Source of the DNA: Glomus cerebriforme
Lineage: Eukaryota > Glomeromycota > Glomeromycetes > Glomerales > Glomeraceae
Length of the DNA stretch: 64,000 bases
Assembly: GCA_003550305.1 (NCBI GenBank)
Contig: QKYT01000104.1
Span: 136,978-200,977 of the forward strand
Direction: 5' to 3'
The position numbers and the translations under genes are program-made. How positions within the stretch are numbered: the stretch's first letter is position 1; each line of letters opens with the position of its first letter. This document shows, piece after piece, positions 11,264-22,832 of the stretch. The notes below the pieces were generated by a model that searched no databases, was not told the origin of the DNA, and worked only from the letters and a program-made list of their open reading frames with translations.

Positions 11264-11747
11264 GGTGAAAGAAAAAATTTACTCCTAAAAATATACATAT
11301 ATATATTTTTTTTAAATGACTAAAATAAAATATATTACGTCAGTTCGCATAAGCCATCTGCCGTTTATAGTTCCGTTCCGTACCTTTTAAAGTTAATTTT
11401 TTTGCCGATCAATAATTTTCAATGAATCACATGGTTATTGTCTAGAACATATGATTTTACTCCAGTTCCGATGAATCTTAAGATATAACAAATAACAAAT
11501 AATAATCATCGTCAAATACTGCGGATAAAACTAGCATTTACTTTTTCGCTTCTAAATAGCAAGATACTTTACCAACAAATGTGTCATTTAATTTACATTC
11601 GACTAATTAAAAGATTTTAAATTGTAAAAGATAATTTTTTCTAATAAAACTGAATGTTTTTATATCCCACCTTATATTTGAAATAACATAGTTACAGTAT
11701 TCAATAAATATCGATTCAAATTGATATATCCTTTTGATTCATGCTAT
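11264..11747. other. Upstream of the AIM32-like gene and 3' flank of the acidic-repeat gene
   Basis: No frame is supported. The segment begins with the leader of the AIM32-like gene, including a (TA)n tract, and contains TGACGTCA-like bases near 11337. Confidence 0.3.
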
Positions 11748-13248
11748 TTATTTAATGTAAACTCCTGTATGGCTTTTCATTCTTACGCGAATCTTTCCAT
11801 TACATTTAATAAATAAACGATTGTTTGTTCTAAATACTTGTTCATCATCTTCATTATGAGAACTTTTGGTTGACTCTACATCCTCCTCATCCTCACTGCT
11901 ATCTGAAGAATTATCATTTTTTGAATTATCATCACTTGGTTTATCATCATTATTACCGTTAGAGCTCTTTGTGTAAGTATTATTACTAGAGCTATCATCA
12001 TCGCTATTATCATCATCTTTCCTAACATCGGTTTCATGATCGTTATTATCATCCTCTTTCTTAACATTATCATCATCATCACTAGATGACTCATTATCAT
12101 CATCGCTATTATCATCATCTTTCTTAACATCGGTTTCATGGCCGTCATTATCATCCTCTTTCTTAACATCATCATCATTATCACTAGATGACTCATTATC
12201 ATCATCGCTATTATCTTTTTTCTTAACATCATCATCACTAGATGACTCATTATCATCATCGCTATTATCTTTTTTCTTAACATCATCATCATCACTAGAT
12301 GACTCAATGTCATCATNGCTATTATCATCTTTTTTTTTATNATCATCGTCACTAGATGACTCAATGTCATCATCGCTATTATCATCTTTTTTTTTATCAT
12401 CATCGTCACTAGANGACTCAATNNCATNATCNNNATNACTAGATGACTCGTTATCATCATCGCTACCGTCTTCATCTTTTTTCTTAACATAATCATCATC
12501 ATTAGATGACTCGTTATCATCATCGCTACTGTCACTGCTATTATTCTCACTAGATGATTCAATTTCAACATCATTAACATCATTATTAATGCCATCAATA
12601 CTAGAATCGCTACTAGAATCACTGTTAGAGTCACTACTGGAATTGATACTAAAATTGATAGAATCACTGCTAGAATCTATAGAATCACTACTGGAGTCGA
12701 TAGAATCACTGCTAGAATCTATAGAATCACTACTGGAGTCGATAGAATCACTGCTAGAATCTATAGAATCACTGCTGGAATCGATAGAATCACTGCTAGA
12801 TTCACTAATATCGCTGCTAGAATCGATAGAATCACTGCTAGAATCACTAGGATCACTGCTAGATTCACTAGGATCGCTGCTAGATTCAATAGAATCACTG
12901 CTAGAATCACTGGGATCGCTGCTAGATTCAATAGAATCACTGCTAGAATCACTGGGATCGCTGCTAGAATCGCCACTAATACTCTTCTCAGAATAGAACT
13001 ATTTAAACAAAATGAAATAAATTATTTATTTATTTATTTACTTAAAAAAATACGAAAAAACGTAAACTTTGACATAACTTACAAAATTCCCTCCAGAATC
13101 TGAAGTATCTAAATTCATTTGTTCATTTTGATCAGATACTGACGATGAATCTGAATAAAATACGTTTTAGGTTGGATAAATTTTAAAAATCTTTTTCGTT
13201 TTTATCATTTAAATAAAACCAAAATAATTTACCAGATGAAGTAGCCAT
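11748..13248 (-). CDS. Ser/Asp-repeat acidic protein, 444 aa
   Basis: Three exons: 13233-13248, 13083-13150 and 11748-12998. Splicing gives MATSSDSSSVSDQNEQMNLD and onward, then a large exon open for 416 codons to the TAA at 11748-11750. Residues from about 35 to 165 are tandem SSSDSID/SSSDPSD units; about 165-385 are DDDNESSSDDDVKKKD-like units of 15-25 residues; the last 30 residues (VFRTNNRLFIKCNGKIRVR, then MKSHTGVYIK) are basic and non-repetitive. Such sequences are typical casein-kinase-2 targets and disordered acidic chaperone or chromatin proteins, but no family is recognised. About eleven ambiguous bases (12317-12437) lie in the repeats, so copy number there may be wrong. The neighbouring Leu-Glu and Met-Ile-rich frames are shadows of this repeat. 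Confidence 0.7.
12600..12990. repeat. Short-period tandem repeat coding for Ser/Asp units
   Basis: Arrays of 12, 18 and 24 bases built from AGATTCACTGC-, TAGAATC- and ATAGAATC-like words fill this stretch. They are multiples of three, so length change keeps the minus-strand Ser/Asp frame open. A second, aspartate-rich array with a period near 60 bases runs from about 12000 to 12540. Confidence 0.8.
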
Positions 13249-14432
13249 TTTATTTTTGACAATAAAGTCGAAAAGTAAAGAAAGAAAGGAGAGCGGTATC
13301 AAAAAAATATATATATATTTATAGGAAAAATTCTATCCATAAAAGGTAAATGTAAACGATGACGATCTACGCTAAGCGATGTCCTATGTCAAAAATACGC
13401 AAGTTACACGAGAAAGTCACGTGATTATTTTAAAACAAAGAAAAGTTGCACGAAACATAGTGAGTCAGTCGCTTTTTTTGATATATATATTATATATATA
13501 CGGTATATCTGGTAATATTGGAAAACTACTTGTATTTTTTTGTATTTTTAACCAGCGCGCCGCGCGCGTGATGCCGAAAATTATTCCTCACCTGACACGT
13601 GCCTTATTTAGCGCAGTGAAATCAGCATCACGATTCGAAAATATTATCCTCACGGGGTGGAATTGTAAGGAAATTACAAAGTGAATCTTTTTATCTCCTG
13701 CTGAAATATATTCGTTCTAAACAAACCATCTTTGCGAGACTGTGGTAGAATTGGGTTAGAGCTCGATGTTTCGTTCTTTTTAAAGATGATATACTCCAAT
13801 TTTATGACTCTTTACAGCCAGTACATTGTGTATGGACCATACGTGCATTGGAAAAATGCATATACATCAAGTAAATATAAGCATTGTAAATTTCACATTT
13901 CTTATTGAAATGTAAACGTACAACTTATTGTAATTAGAATCCCAAAAATTAATAATTACTTTTTTTTTAGCTTGACCCGAAAATGACCTTTTATATAACG
14001 GAAAACAAAAATACTGGTCAAAACTCCAAATAAATCGCGCGCTTTATTAGAGGTACAGTATAATTAAGATAATATCCCAACAACAACAAGGTCTGATCCT
14101 AACTATCCTAACTACATGTCTCCAATTTTTATAAAAAAGCGACACCGTTCTGCTAATGACACGGTCATAGCTATACCGCCTAGCCACTATTTTTAGCAAC
14201 CAACAAAGGGTGACATGATAAGCATGATAAGCAGATCATCACGGCATTTAAATGTTGATCAGAATTACTGATCAAATAATCATATGATTTACCAGATGAC
14301 CAACCATTATCTGTTTATGGCTTAGATTGCTATTAAATATGGAAACAATGATATAAATAAAATAAAATCGAATTAACTTCCCCCTTTCCCCCTTTCAAAT
14401 TTTTTTTTTTTTTTCATATACTAAATGATACT
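13249..14432. other. Divergent intergenic region between the acidic-repeat gene and the BTB-TLDc gene
   Basis: It holds both promoters. A short GC-rich island (GCGCGCCGCGCGCGTG, about 13554-13569) and a CACGTGA near 13419 stand out in AT-rich DNA. A 101-codon plus-strand frame crosses this island but looks like chance sequence. A long T run sits just before the BTB gene start. Confidence 0.4.
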
Positions 14433-16164
14433 ATGTTTTTATCAACACTTTCACAAGATCTTAGTAAAATTTTAGAAAATAAACTTTGTTATGATTTTAT
14501 AATAACAGCAGGTGAAGGAGTTGATATCAAAACTTTTAAAGTTCATTCTGCGATATTATGCGCTAGATGTCCTTACTTTCAAGTGGCTTTGTCAAATAGT
14601 TGGATAAAGAAAGAAAATGATAAATTTACATTCACCAAACCGAACATTTCTCCAAAGATATTTGATGTAATATTAAAGTAAGTGAAAAAAAGTTACATAT
14701 TTAAAACTTTTCATACGCATTTTTAATTTAATACCCATTTTTTTAAAGATATTTGTACGATGGTACAATTGATTTAGATAAACAAGAATCTTCAGATTTG
14801 ATTCTTCTTCTTGAAGCTTCAGATGAATTGTGTTTGAGTGAATTGTACGAGCATATTCAAGATTTTATTATAACAAAAAGGGTATATTGGTTACGCGAAA
14901 ATTTTTCATCTATTGCAAAAACAGTTTATCAACATCCAACTTTCGCAAAACTACAAAAACTTTTTACAGAAATGATTTATGAAAATCCTGAAAGTTTATT
15001 TAAATTAGAAACTTTATCCGAGTTACCTGAAGATATTGTTTTATTTTTGTTAGGTCGTGATGATTTCTTTATGAAAGAAATTCAAATATGGGAGCAAATT
15101 ATTAAATGGGGAATATTACAAAATCCTCATTTGAATCCGGATATTACGAAATGGACGAATGAAGACTTTGAAACATTAAAAAATAGATTGCAAAAATTAA
15201 TCCCTTTAATTAGATTTTATCAAATGTCATTCAAAGAATTTAATGATAAAGTTGTACCTTATAAAGAAATTTTACCAGGTAAACTGTAAACATTTCAATT
15301 TGAAAATTTGTTGATATTCCTTTCAATTCTAATTGAATTTTTATATTAGATGATCTTTATAAATGCATATTAAATTTTCATTCAAGGTGGTTTAAATTAT
15401 CTTTTCGAGATCCTGCAAGAGTGAAACCAATTGATTCAACAATCATAAATTATAAGGATGCTGCAATTCTATCAAGTTGGATCGATGGTAAAGACAAAGT
15501 TAATGATAATATTAGGCCTATAATGTACGAGTTTTATAATAATCCTTATAACTTTAAGCTTCTTTATCGTGGTAGCCGGGATGGATTTTCTTATGGAACT
15601 TTAAAGAAACATTGTTATTATAAAGGTCCAACAATTATTGTGACAAAAATTGCAGGCAAACAAGGGTTAATTGGAGGGTATAATCCAATGTATTGGTCAA
15701 CATCAGAGTTATCATGTTTGTCACAAACAAAAAAAGGTTTTATATTCTCCACAAAAGGAGGTAAAAATAATTTTCAAGAAGGAGCAACAATTGCTAGAAT
15801 GAGGTATGATTATTATTCTCATTTTACAGCTTATAAAGGTTATCCTTATCTAAGCTTTGGATTTAATAATTTATCATTTCATGGTAGAGAATGTCATGTT
15901 AGATATTCACATAGTTTATATTTTACTCCTCAAATTAAAGAACAGAATAATTATTCTTTAGATGAATTTGAAGTTTTTGCAATAATTCCAAAATCAAGAT
16001 TTAGATATTGGAAAAATAATTTAATATTTTATAGTTTGTACATTTTTGATATGAGATTTTATGAAGAATGTTTTATTTTCCTTGAAAAATTAATGTTTTT
16101 AATTATTTTATTTTTAATTTTATTAGGTTTTTTAATTAATTTCTTAGAATCCTATTTTGATTAA
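14433..16164 (+). CDS. BTB-BACK-TLDc domain protein, 529 aa
   Basis: Three exons: 14433-14677, 14749-15278 and 15350-16164 (1590 nt, in frame). Residues about 5-110 form a BTB/POZ domain (CYDFIITAGEG, then FKVHSAILCARCPYF and SPKIFDVILKYLYDG). A BACK-like helical region with LLEASDELCL and EIQIWEQIIKWG follows. From about residue 310 a TLDc domain reads FKLLYRGSRDGFSYGTLKKH, STKGGKN and YSHSLYFTPQIKEQNN. BTB proteins usually recruit Cullin-3; TLDc domains are tied to oxidative-stress protection and V-ATPase binding. Such BTB-TLDc genes form a large family in arbuscular mycorrhizal fungi. The odd part is the C-terminus: about 40 residues beyond the TLDc core end in a strongly hydrophobic helix (MFLIILFLILLGFLINFL) that could anchor the protein in a membrane. 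Confidence 0.85.
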
Positions 16165-18438
16165 AGAATAATTAGTAACTTAATTTTTTTTTTTTTTTTT
16201 TTTACTGTTTTAAAAATACTTTATATTTATAATTTACATTAAAAACACAAATTTTTGAATATTTGAAATAATATATAATTTATTAGCTAAAAATTTTATT
16301 TAATATTACTGAAATATATACACCATTAAACTAATAAAAGTTATATATATATTTTTAATGAAGTTTTATATACCCTATAATAACCATTTCTAGATACAAT
16401 TATGATAATTTAGAAATGGACTTCAGTCCTATTTATATAAGAACAAACAATGTCAAAAATAAACTAATAACATTAACGTTAGTGCCTTTCTGATGCTAAT
16501 AAATCTCTTGGGAATTTTGAACGAAAATTGTTATTTGCAAATCCAGAGGTCTTTGTTACAATGCATATCCCCTCGAATCTGATATTTATATGCTAACTTT
16601 TATCTCAGATAATGGTACTTATGGTTAATCTCATATCACACACAACCAATGTACGAATTTTTCTGAATATTAATTACGCACTGTTACAAGAAAAAATCTG
16701 TATCGAAAATATTAGTATACACACAACATCTCATTTTTACATAATTCAATTTTTTTATTATCATATGTTTAATATATCATATTCATTATTGAGAGCATTA
16801 TACTATTGTTATATCATGATACTAGATATTTTATGAATATTAATCACATATAGGAATTTAAGAAACGTAACAATTGAGATTCTTCTTGACGAAACAGCTT
16901 CTTTTCATCAGCTTCAATTTCAATTGACATCCCGAAATCAAACACATAAATAACCTTTTTCATTAACTAAATTATTTTCAATGCCTTGAGAGCCTTATTC
17001 TTCTGCCATCTCTCTATTTTATTATGGTAACTCAACATAGTACCAATAATAGTAATACCCGTAATATGGCCCCATAATATCCATAACTTTCTTTTAATAG
17101 TTCGAATAAAATTTACTGTTTTTGTATAGATTTAAAGCCTTCAAAGTCCATGGAATTTGCATTTGTAAAGTCCCTGCAGTTTGCTCATAATCATTTGGTC
17201 TCAAACTCAAATACCGAAAAATCAAAAACCTGTTCCTTGTGTTTGTTGTCATGTTTCCTGAACACTATAGAACATGGATACATCTCTTGGGTGAGAACTA
17301 ATATTTCTGGGAATTTTGAAATTCCTAAAACTTTGCAGATTTGTTGTAAATATATAATTTTGGCATATGCTTCAGACTGGTTGACTCACATTGAAGAGGA
17401 TGTGAAATGTGAAGCTCCAAATGATTGTTTTTTGGTCAATGAAGGAACCAGTGATAATTATAGTACTCTGTATTGAATTTGTGATGACGTCATATAATTA
17501 CAAATTTGTAAAAATTTTTTCACTATTACCAATGATTTCGAATGCCATTCCCATAAATTCCATTATTAATAAGACAGAAGTACAAAAGGATCATATTAGG
17601 GTCCTCATTTGAGTCTTTCTGCTTCCAAAAATAATATTTTCATCCTTTGTTTAATATAATAAACATATTGGTTTCTATAGCAGTATAATTGTTATATCTT
17701 GTTCACGAAAATTATAATTTTGACTTCTAAGAATTCTTCTCAATGGGTTATTCTTGTAGGCCAAAGGCCACAAACATAATGTGAAAGTTAGGGATTGGAA
17801 TACAACATAGTAAATCTCCATTTTTTTTGCCGATCTGATTTCAAGTAATTTCCAATGCCGCCTAATTGCTGATCATTTTTGCTAGAATTAGAAACTGGCT
17901 CAGAGTCAGGTTGGCCATCTATAAAAAAAAATGATTTCAATCCCAATGACGGAATCAATGATTAATATTCTTCTAGCCTTAGAAGCCCTAAAAAAGGGGG
18001 GGTAAAAGTAAATAAATACTACGAAAATATAAACCGCCATGAAAGGCATCTGTTGAATAAAATGCAAGGCAAATTTTAAGCTATATGATTGAACCTACAT
18101 GTTCAAATCATTAATTAAATAAGCAATTCATCAGTTAACCTAAGAAAGGTATAACCAGTAACCATTTCATTATGAAGAGAATGAAAATCAACTTCTACAA
18201 GACTCCCTTTAAAAAAAATGATAAGTTGTTTCATATCATCGATCAGCAGACAGCAGGAGTATTTGAGGACACTTTCAAAAAAATAAAGTAGCTACAAATG
18301 TGCAATTAATAGTCATACAGTTCTGAAAACTGAAAAAAAAGAAAAAATTCATTTTAGGATGATATATAAGAAATCGAATGTCGCACATTTGCACAAATCT
18401 GTCAGACGATCCATAATTACGATAATTACGATACTTAA
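16165..18438. other. Gene-poor stretch with weak coding remnants
   Basis: Two plus-strand frames (16612-16836 and 17150-17476) lack splice context and family features. On the minus strand near 16860-16990, a frame with FDFGMSIEIEADEKKLF resembles a worn Sel1-like repeat, which is weak evidence. A G run at 17995-18002 and short A runs occur. No intact gene is called. Confidence 0.35.
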
Positions 18439-18519
18439 TGATTAAAGAATGAAGTACAAAGAGATATATTGGAAACAGTTACAACAAAAGGAAAGGTCGG
18501 ATGTGTGTTTGGTGAAGAA

Positions 18520-18975
18520 ATGGATGAAAGAAAAAAGGAAATATTGAAAGAAATATACGAAATAAGAAAACAAATTAAACGAAAAGGAGAAGAGATTGAA
18601 GAGAAAATATTCTCTTTAATAGAAGAAGAAAGTAAATTGGATTGGATGAGGAAAAGAAGGAAAGTCCTCATTAAGGAAAAGGAGAAAATAGAACAAAAGG
18701 AATGGGAAGAAATGAGTTTTATGTCATGGGAAGATTCAAGAGGAGAAAATAGAAGAAAAGAGAAAAAAAAGGAAATACAAGAAGAAATAAAAGAATTAAA
18801 AGAAGAAAGGAACGAGAGATGGAACACGAAGACACACATAAGTCACCTAAAAGAAAAATTGGTAGAAGTAGAAGGAATATTGGATGATAGGTTTATGGAA
18901 ATAGAGGAAGAAGCTAATGAAATACAGGAGGAAATAGATAGAAAATATGATGAAATAAAGAAATTGTATTTATAA
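18520..18975 (+). CDS. Coiled-coil protein or exon, about 151 aa
   Basis: From the first in-frame ATG at 18520 the frame is almost wholly charged heptads (KKEILKEIYEIRKQIKRKGE, later KEKLVEVEGILDDRFMEIEE), which predicts a long alpha-helical coiled coil. The frame is also open upstream from 18442 without a Met, so this may be an internal or 5'-truncated exon. Downstream (18989-19168) the same kind of sequence continues in another frame with stops, so the gene may be a shortened remnant. No family can be named from coiled-coil sequence alone. Confidence 0.45.
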   Translation: MDERKKEILKEIYEIRKQIKRKGEEIEEKIFSLIEEESKLDWMRKRRKVLIKEKEKIEQKEWEEMSFMSWEDSRGENRRKEKKKEIQEEIKELKEERNERWNTKTHISHLKEKLVEVEGILDDRFMEIEEEANEIQEEIDRKYDEIKKLYL

Positions 18976-18988
18976 AATAGAATTGATC

Positions 18989-19168
18989 ATGATAGGAGTC
19001 GAATTAGATGAAATAACAGAAAAATCAGAGGCAATGTTTAAGGAAAGGAAATAAGAGTTGTTTGAATAGATAAATTTAATGGATGAGTTATGGAAAGAAA
19101 GGAATGAAATTATTAAAGAGGAAATTAAATTACAGGGAGAAGTATCGAGAAATAGCGCTAAGTTATAA
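18989..19168 (+). pseudogene. Decayed coiled-coil continuation
   Basis: Shifted by one frame from the preceding ORF, this reads IGVELDEITEKSEAMFKERK, a TAA, ELFE, a TAG, then LMDELWKERNEIIKEEIKLQ. The charged heptad style matches the upstream ORF, so one indel and two nonsense changes have probably shortened a longer coiled-coil protein. Confidence 0.4.
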
Positions 19169-19812
19169 GTCACTACAGGAGTTAGTATTTTATTATAGAA
19201 TAACAAAGAAACCCCGAGATTGTGAGGATTTTCAAGCGATTTGATTATAAATATCATAGTATCAGAATTTAACAAAGAATATATTATTTATTATTTATCT
19301 GGTAGCTTACTCCCAAATAATCAGAATTGTACAAAAATATAATCCAAGATCTTGACAAACGCCAGCTAATATTATTGTTAAAGGATAAAAAATTAGGTTT
19401 AAACTTATAAATCTACGAAAAGAAATTGTATCTGTACTTTATCTGAAAGTTTATTTTTTCTATTTTAGTCAGGTACATTTACATTAATCAAATAAAATTT
19501 TTCTTATTTAAGCACGCATCGATCATATAAGTCCCACCCCGTGAGTACTATTAAAAGAACGTTTTTTTTTCGTAGAAAAGTAGTTGGATGATGATTTTTT
19601 TTTTTTGGAAAATATGATATTACATATTTTCAAGTAAAACTACTGTTCCCTGGAAGAATCAACTTCCCATAATTTAAACAATAATATATACATATACAGT
19701 ATCAATTTATTTAATTTACTTTAATAATAATTTAAATGCAGTTATAATAAAAATTTTTTTTCGTAGAAATATGAATAAATTCAAAAAAGAAAAAGAAATG
19801 ACTAAAATTTAA
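19169..19812. other. 3' flank of TRP1, no gene seen
   Basis: AT-rich DNA between the coiled-coil remnant and the end of TRP1. No frame, tRNA or structured RNA was recognised. Confidence 0.4.
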
Positions 19813-22263
19813 TTATTGAGCAATTCCAGTTTCTTCTTCTTGATAATCATCCTCTTGTGATTCACTGGATTTTTCCTTATCACCATTTTCAATAATATTA
19901 TTATTGCTTTCTAATTCACCATCAATTTCATCATCTTCATCATAAACAACAGACTTAGCTCTAGTTATAAATTCTCTAATTTTATCTAAATCTTTTTCAT
20001 TATTAGTTTCAACCCCACTAGAAACATCAACTATCCAAGGTTTAACTTTCCTTACAGCTTCTTCAACATTTTCAAGTGTTAAACCACCTGCTAATATAAT
20101 AGGAAAACTTTCTTTACCAATTAATTTATTTGAAACACTTTTCTTAATTTTCAATGCAATATCCCAATCAAATTTTTGTCCACCTTTTCCAGAAATTTTA
20201 TTATCAGTTACTTTTGAATCCAATAAACATAATTCGTTATATCCAGGTTGTGTGACTAATGTTGGATTTGAAAAATTTTCATCTATAGGAAATGCTTTAA
20301 TAACAGGGACAGGAATGAATCTTGCTAAATCTAATGGTTCATCACCATGTAATTGAACTAAATCTAATTTAAGAGTATAAACAACTTTTGTAATGTAATC
20401 CAATGATTGATTTCGAAATACACCTACAATTAAAGGTTTCCTAGCATGACTTATTCTTGTAGCATTTAATTGGAACCAATCGTGATATTTTTGTGATGTT
20501 AAAATTCCATATGGTGTTGATTCTTCATCTTTAATTCCATTCAGTTCAATTTTCTTTTCTAATTGCATTTCTCTTATAACATTAACAATTTCTAATGCTG
20601 TTTCCAATTTAACTTGTCTTTTAGCTTTTGCAAATATAAGTCCAATAAAATCAGTCCCCGCGTCAGCAGCTGCAATAGCAGCTTCAATAGAAAGAATTCC
20701 ACATATTTTAACTAAAGGACTTCTTGGTGTATCAATTTTCAATAATACTGAATTTTCATCATCTACTTTCTCCTCTTCATTTAATTCAAGTAATTCTTTA
20801 ATAAAATCTTGTTTATTTTCTGATTTCATTAAAGCTTCACCAATTAATAAAGCTTTAACTCCTTGATCAAGATAACTAATTACGTCAGCGCGACCAGTAA
20901 TTCCACTTAAAGCTGCTAATATAACATCTTCAGGAACCATTTCAGCTAATCTAGAAGTTGTATTCATATCAACATCAAATGTATGAAGATTACGATTATT
21001 AACTCCAATAACTTTTGCTCCTAATTTTAAAGCTTTTAACATTTCTTCTTCATTATTAACTTCTACCAAAGGTTCCATTCCAAGATTTTTGGAAAAATTG
21101 TATAATTCTGTAAGTTTCTCATCTGATAAAATTGAAACTATTAAAAGAATCGTATCAGCTCCAAAAAGTCTTGCTTCCATAATTTGATATGTATCCACAA
21201 TAAAATCTTTTCTTAAAACAGCAGGACGATTTGGAATTGTTGATAATGCATCACGAACTTGTCTCATATCATTTAAAGTACCTTTGAACCATTTAGTTTC
21301 AGTTAATACAGAAATAACTGAAGCTCCAGCATTAGAATAAGTAAGCGCTTGTTTTACCGCATTGACTGATAAATCAATATTTCCTTTACTTGGTGAAGCT
21401 CTTTTAATTTCAGCAAAGATAGCAGGATATTTTGGTAAAGTTTGTTTAATTCTTGCAACGAAATCGATAAGAGGGGGAGCTACGTGAAGAGATAATAATT
21501 CCTTTAAATCACGATATGAAGAACCTGGTTGATTTTTTGCCAATTCAATATCAGCTAAACGTTGTTTATGAATTTTTTCAAGAATAGTTGGAACAGATTT
21601 TGATGGAACGGAAGTTTTTGCCAATGGTTGTTTAACATCAAATTCAGGATTATCATTCCATTTACCACCTTTAAGTTTTAAAAAATTTGATAAAATAATT
21701 TTTCCATGTTCAGAAAGAATACTTTCAGGATGATATTGTACACCTTCAATTGTAAATTCACGATGTCTTATACCCATCACAACACCAGATTCTGACCAAC
21801 TAGTAACTTCCAATTCTTCAGGAACCGTTTGTGGTTGTCCAGATAATGAATGATATCTAGTAGCTATAATATCTTTTGGTACATTAAGATAACATCCTTT
21901 ACCATCATGTAATATTTTACTTACTTTACCATGTACAATTTCACCAGCATAACCAACTTTACCTCCATATACTTCAAAAATACATTGTTCTCCAAGACAT
22001 ACACCAAAAATTGGAATTTTTCCTGCAAAATGTACGATAACGTCATTAGAAATCCCTGAATCTGTTGATGGTCTTCCTGGGCCTGGTGAAATAATGATAT
22101 TTTTTGGATCAAGCGAAGTTATGTGTTCAAGAGTGGTTTTATCATTACGAAATACTTGAACTTCTGCTCCAAGTTCTGATAGATATTGATAAACATTCCA
22201 AGTGAATGAATCATAATTATCAATTAATACTGTAATATTTGATGTTTCCGGTATCGGTGACAT
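19813..22263 (-). CDS. TRP1: Trifunctional tryptophan enzyme: anthranilate synthase glutaminase, IGPS and PRAI, 816 aa
   Basis: This intronless gene joins three tryptophan-pathway activities, as in Neurospora trp-1 and Aspergillus trpC. Residues about 10-215 are a class I glutamine amidotransferase (SPGPGRP, nucleophile Cys in FGVCLGEQC, YHPES) that supplies ammonia to anthranilate synthase. Residues about 255-520 are indole-3-glycerol-phosphate synthase (EIKRASPSKG, VLRKDFIVD, GVNNRNL). Residues about 560-775 are phosphoribosylanthranilate isomerase (VKICG, LVQLHGDE, ILAGGLTLENVEEAV). The ATG at 22261-22263 was chosen because it begins just before the first conserved strand. The frame is open further upstream to 22440, but only through a Phe-rich translation of A runs containing two ambiguous bases. 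The final 40 residues (DEDDEIDGELESNNN and on) are an acidic, probably disordered tail not expected in the family. Confidence 0.95.
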   Translation of the reverse strand: MSPIPETSNITVLIDNYDSFTWNVYQYLSELGAEVQVFRNDKTTLEHITSLDPKNIIISPGPGRPSTDSGISNDVIVHFAGKIPIFGVCLGEQCIFEVYGGKVGYAGEIVHGKVSKILHDGKGCYLNVPKDIIATRYHSLSGQPQTVPEELEVTSWSESGVVMGIRHREFTIEGVQYHPESILSEHGKIILSNFLKLKGGKWNDNPEFDVKQPLAKTSVPSKSVPTILEKIHKQRLADIELAKNQPGSSYRDLKELLSLHVAPPLIDFVARIKQTLPKYPAIFAEIKRASPSKGNIDLSVNAVKQALTYSNAGASVISVLTETKWFKGTLNDMRQVRDALSTIPNRPAVLRKDFIVDTYQIMEARLFGADTILLIVSILSDEKLTELYNFSKNLGMEPLVEVNNEEEMLKALKLGAKVIGVNNRNLHTFDVDMNTTSRLAEMVPEDVILAALSGITGRADVISYLDQGVKALLIGEALMKSENKQDFIKELLELNEEEKVDDENSVLLKIDTPRSPLVKICGILSIEAAIAAADAGTDFIGLIFAKAKRQVKLETALEIVNVIREMQLEKKIELNGIKDEESTPYGILTSQKYHDWFQLNATRISHARKPLIVGVFRNQSLDYITKVVYTLKLDLVQLHGDEPLDLARFIPVPVIKAFPIDENFSNPTLVTQPGYNELCLLDSKVTDNKISGKGGQKFDWDIALKIKKSVSNKLIGKESFPIILAGGLTLENVEEAVRKVKPWIVDVSSGVETNNEKDLDKIREFITRAKSVVYDEDDEIDGELESNNNIIENGDKEKSSESQEDDYQEEETGIAQ

Positions 22264-22832
22264 ATTGATAAAAAAAAGTAAAAAAAAAAAAANAAAAAAA
22301 ATTTTTTGANAAAAAAAAAATGAACGAAAAAAAAAAAGATTTAAATAAAAATGTGGATCAAACTTGTGCGACGAATGTTGATTTAACAAGTTTATTAAAC
22401 TTATATTACACGCCGAAATTAAATTTTGTTTACTAATCATTACAAATCTGCAACATTTTAAAAAAATTCAGCACATGGTTAATCCGTGTAACGCGCATTA
22501 TAATTCGCGTCGAAATACTATAAGCCGGTTTGAGAGGCCTAAAAGTTGAAATTCGAAATGGTCGAAACTACGTCTTATCACATGATTCAAATAATTATAA
22601 AATAATATAAACTTCAAATCACAATAACTTCGTCAATGCACTTCCTTGTATTATTATTTTCTCAATAAAGCTACTCTTTGATCTTTGTCGATATGAAACA
22701 ATTTTGAAGTTTTATATTATTTATTTCATGTGATATGACGCAATTACGGCTATTTCGCCTAACCAATTACTCTTATTGAACATTACATAAAATGGTTGGT
22801 TACATTGTGGTTTAGGTTATGACAGTATTTAT
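22264..22832. other. TRP1 upstream region and 3' flank of the acyltransferase gene
   Basis: Long A runs interrupted by two ambiguous bases (22293, 22310) lie directly 5' of TRP1, followed by ordinary AT-rich sequence. It contains the TRP1 promoter. I found no convincing Gcn4-type TGACTC element by eye. Confidence 0.35.

Noticed and set aside
11876..12667. Minus-strand Met/Ile-rich frame (263 codons)
   Set aside because: It is the out-of-frame reading of the same repeat; GAT-rich codons become ATG/ATT when shifted.
12589..12996. Plus-strand Leu/Glu/Ser-repeat frame (135 codons)
   Set aside because: It is the antisense shadow of the Ser/Asp repeat; the minus-strand frame has splice sites, a start and a non-repetitive C-terminus.
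13379..13684. 101-codon plus-strand frame through a GC-rich island
   Set aside because: No domain, no splice context, and odd mixed composition; probably chance.
17150..17476. 108-codon Cys-containing frame
   Set aside because: No recognisable domain, no flanking exon; composition not clearly coding.
22264..22440. Upstream in-frame extension of TRP1
   Set aside because: It reads Phe-rich A-run DNA with ambiguous bases and precedes a start that fits the family exactly.
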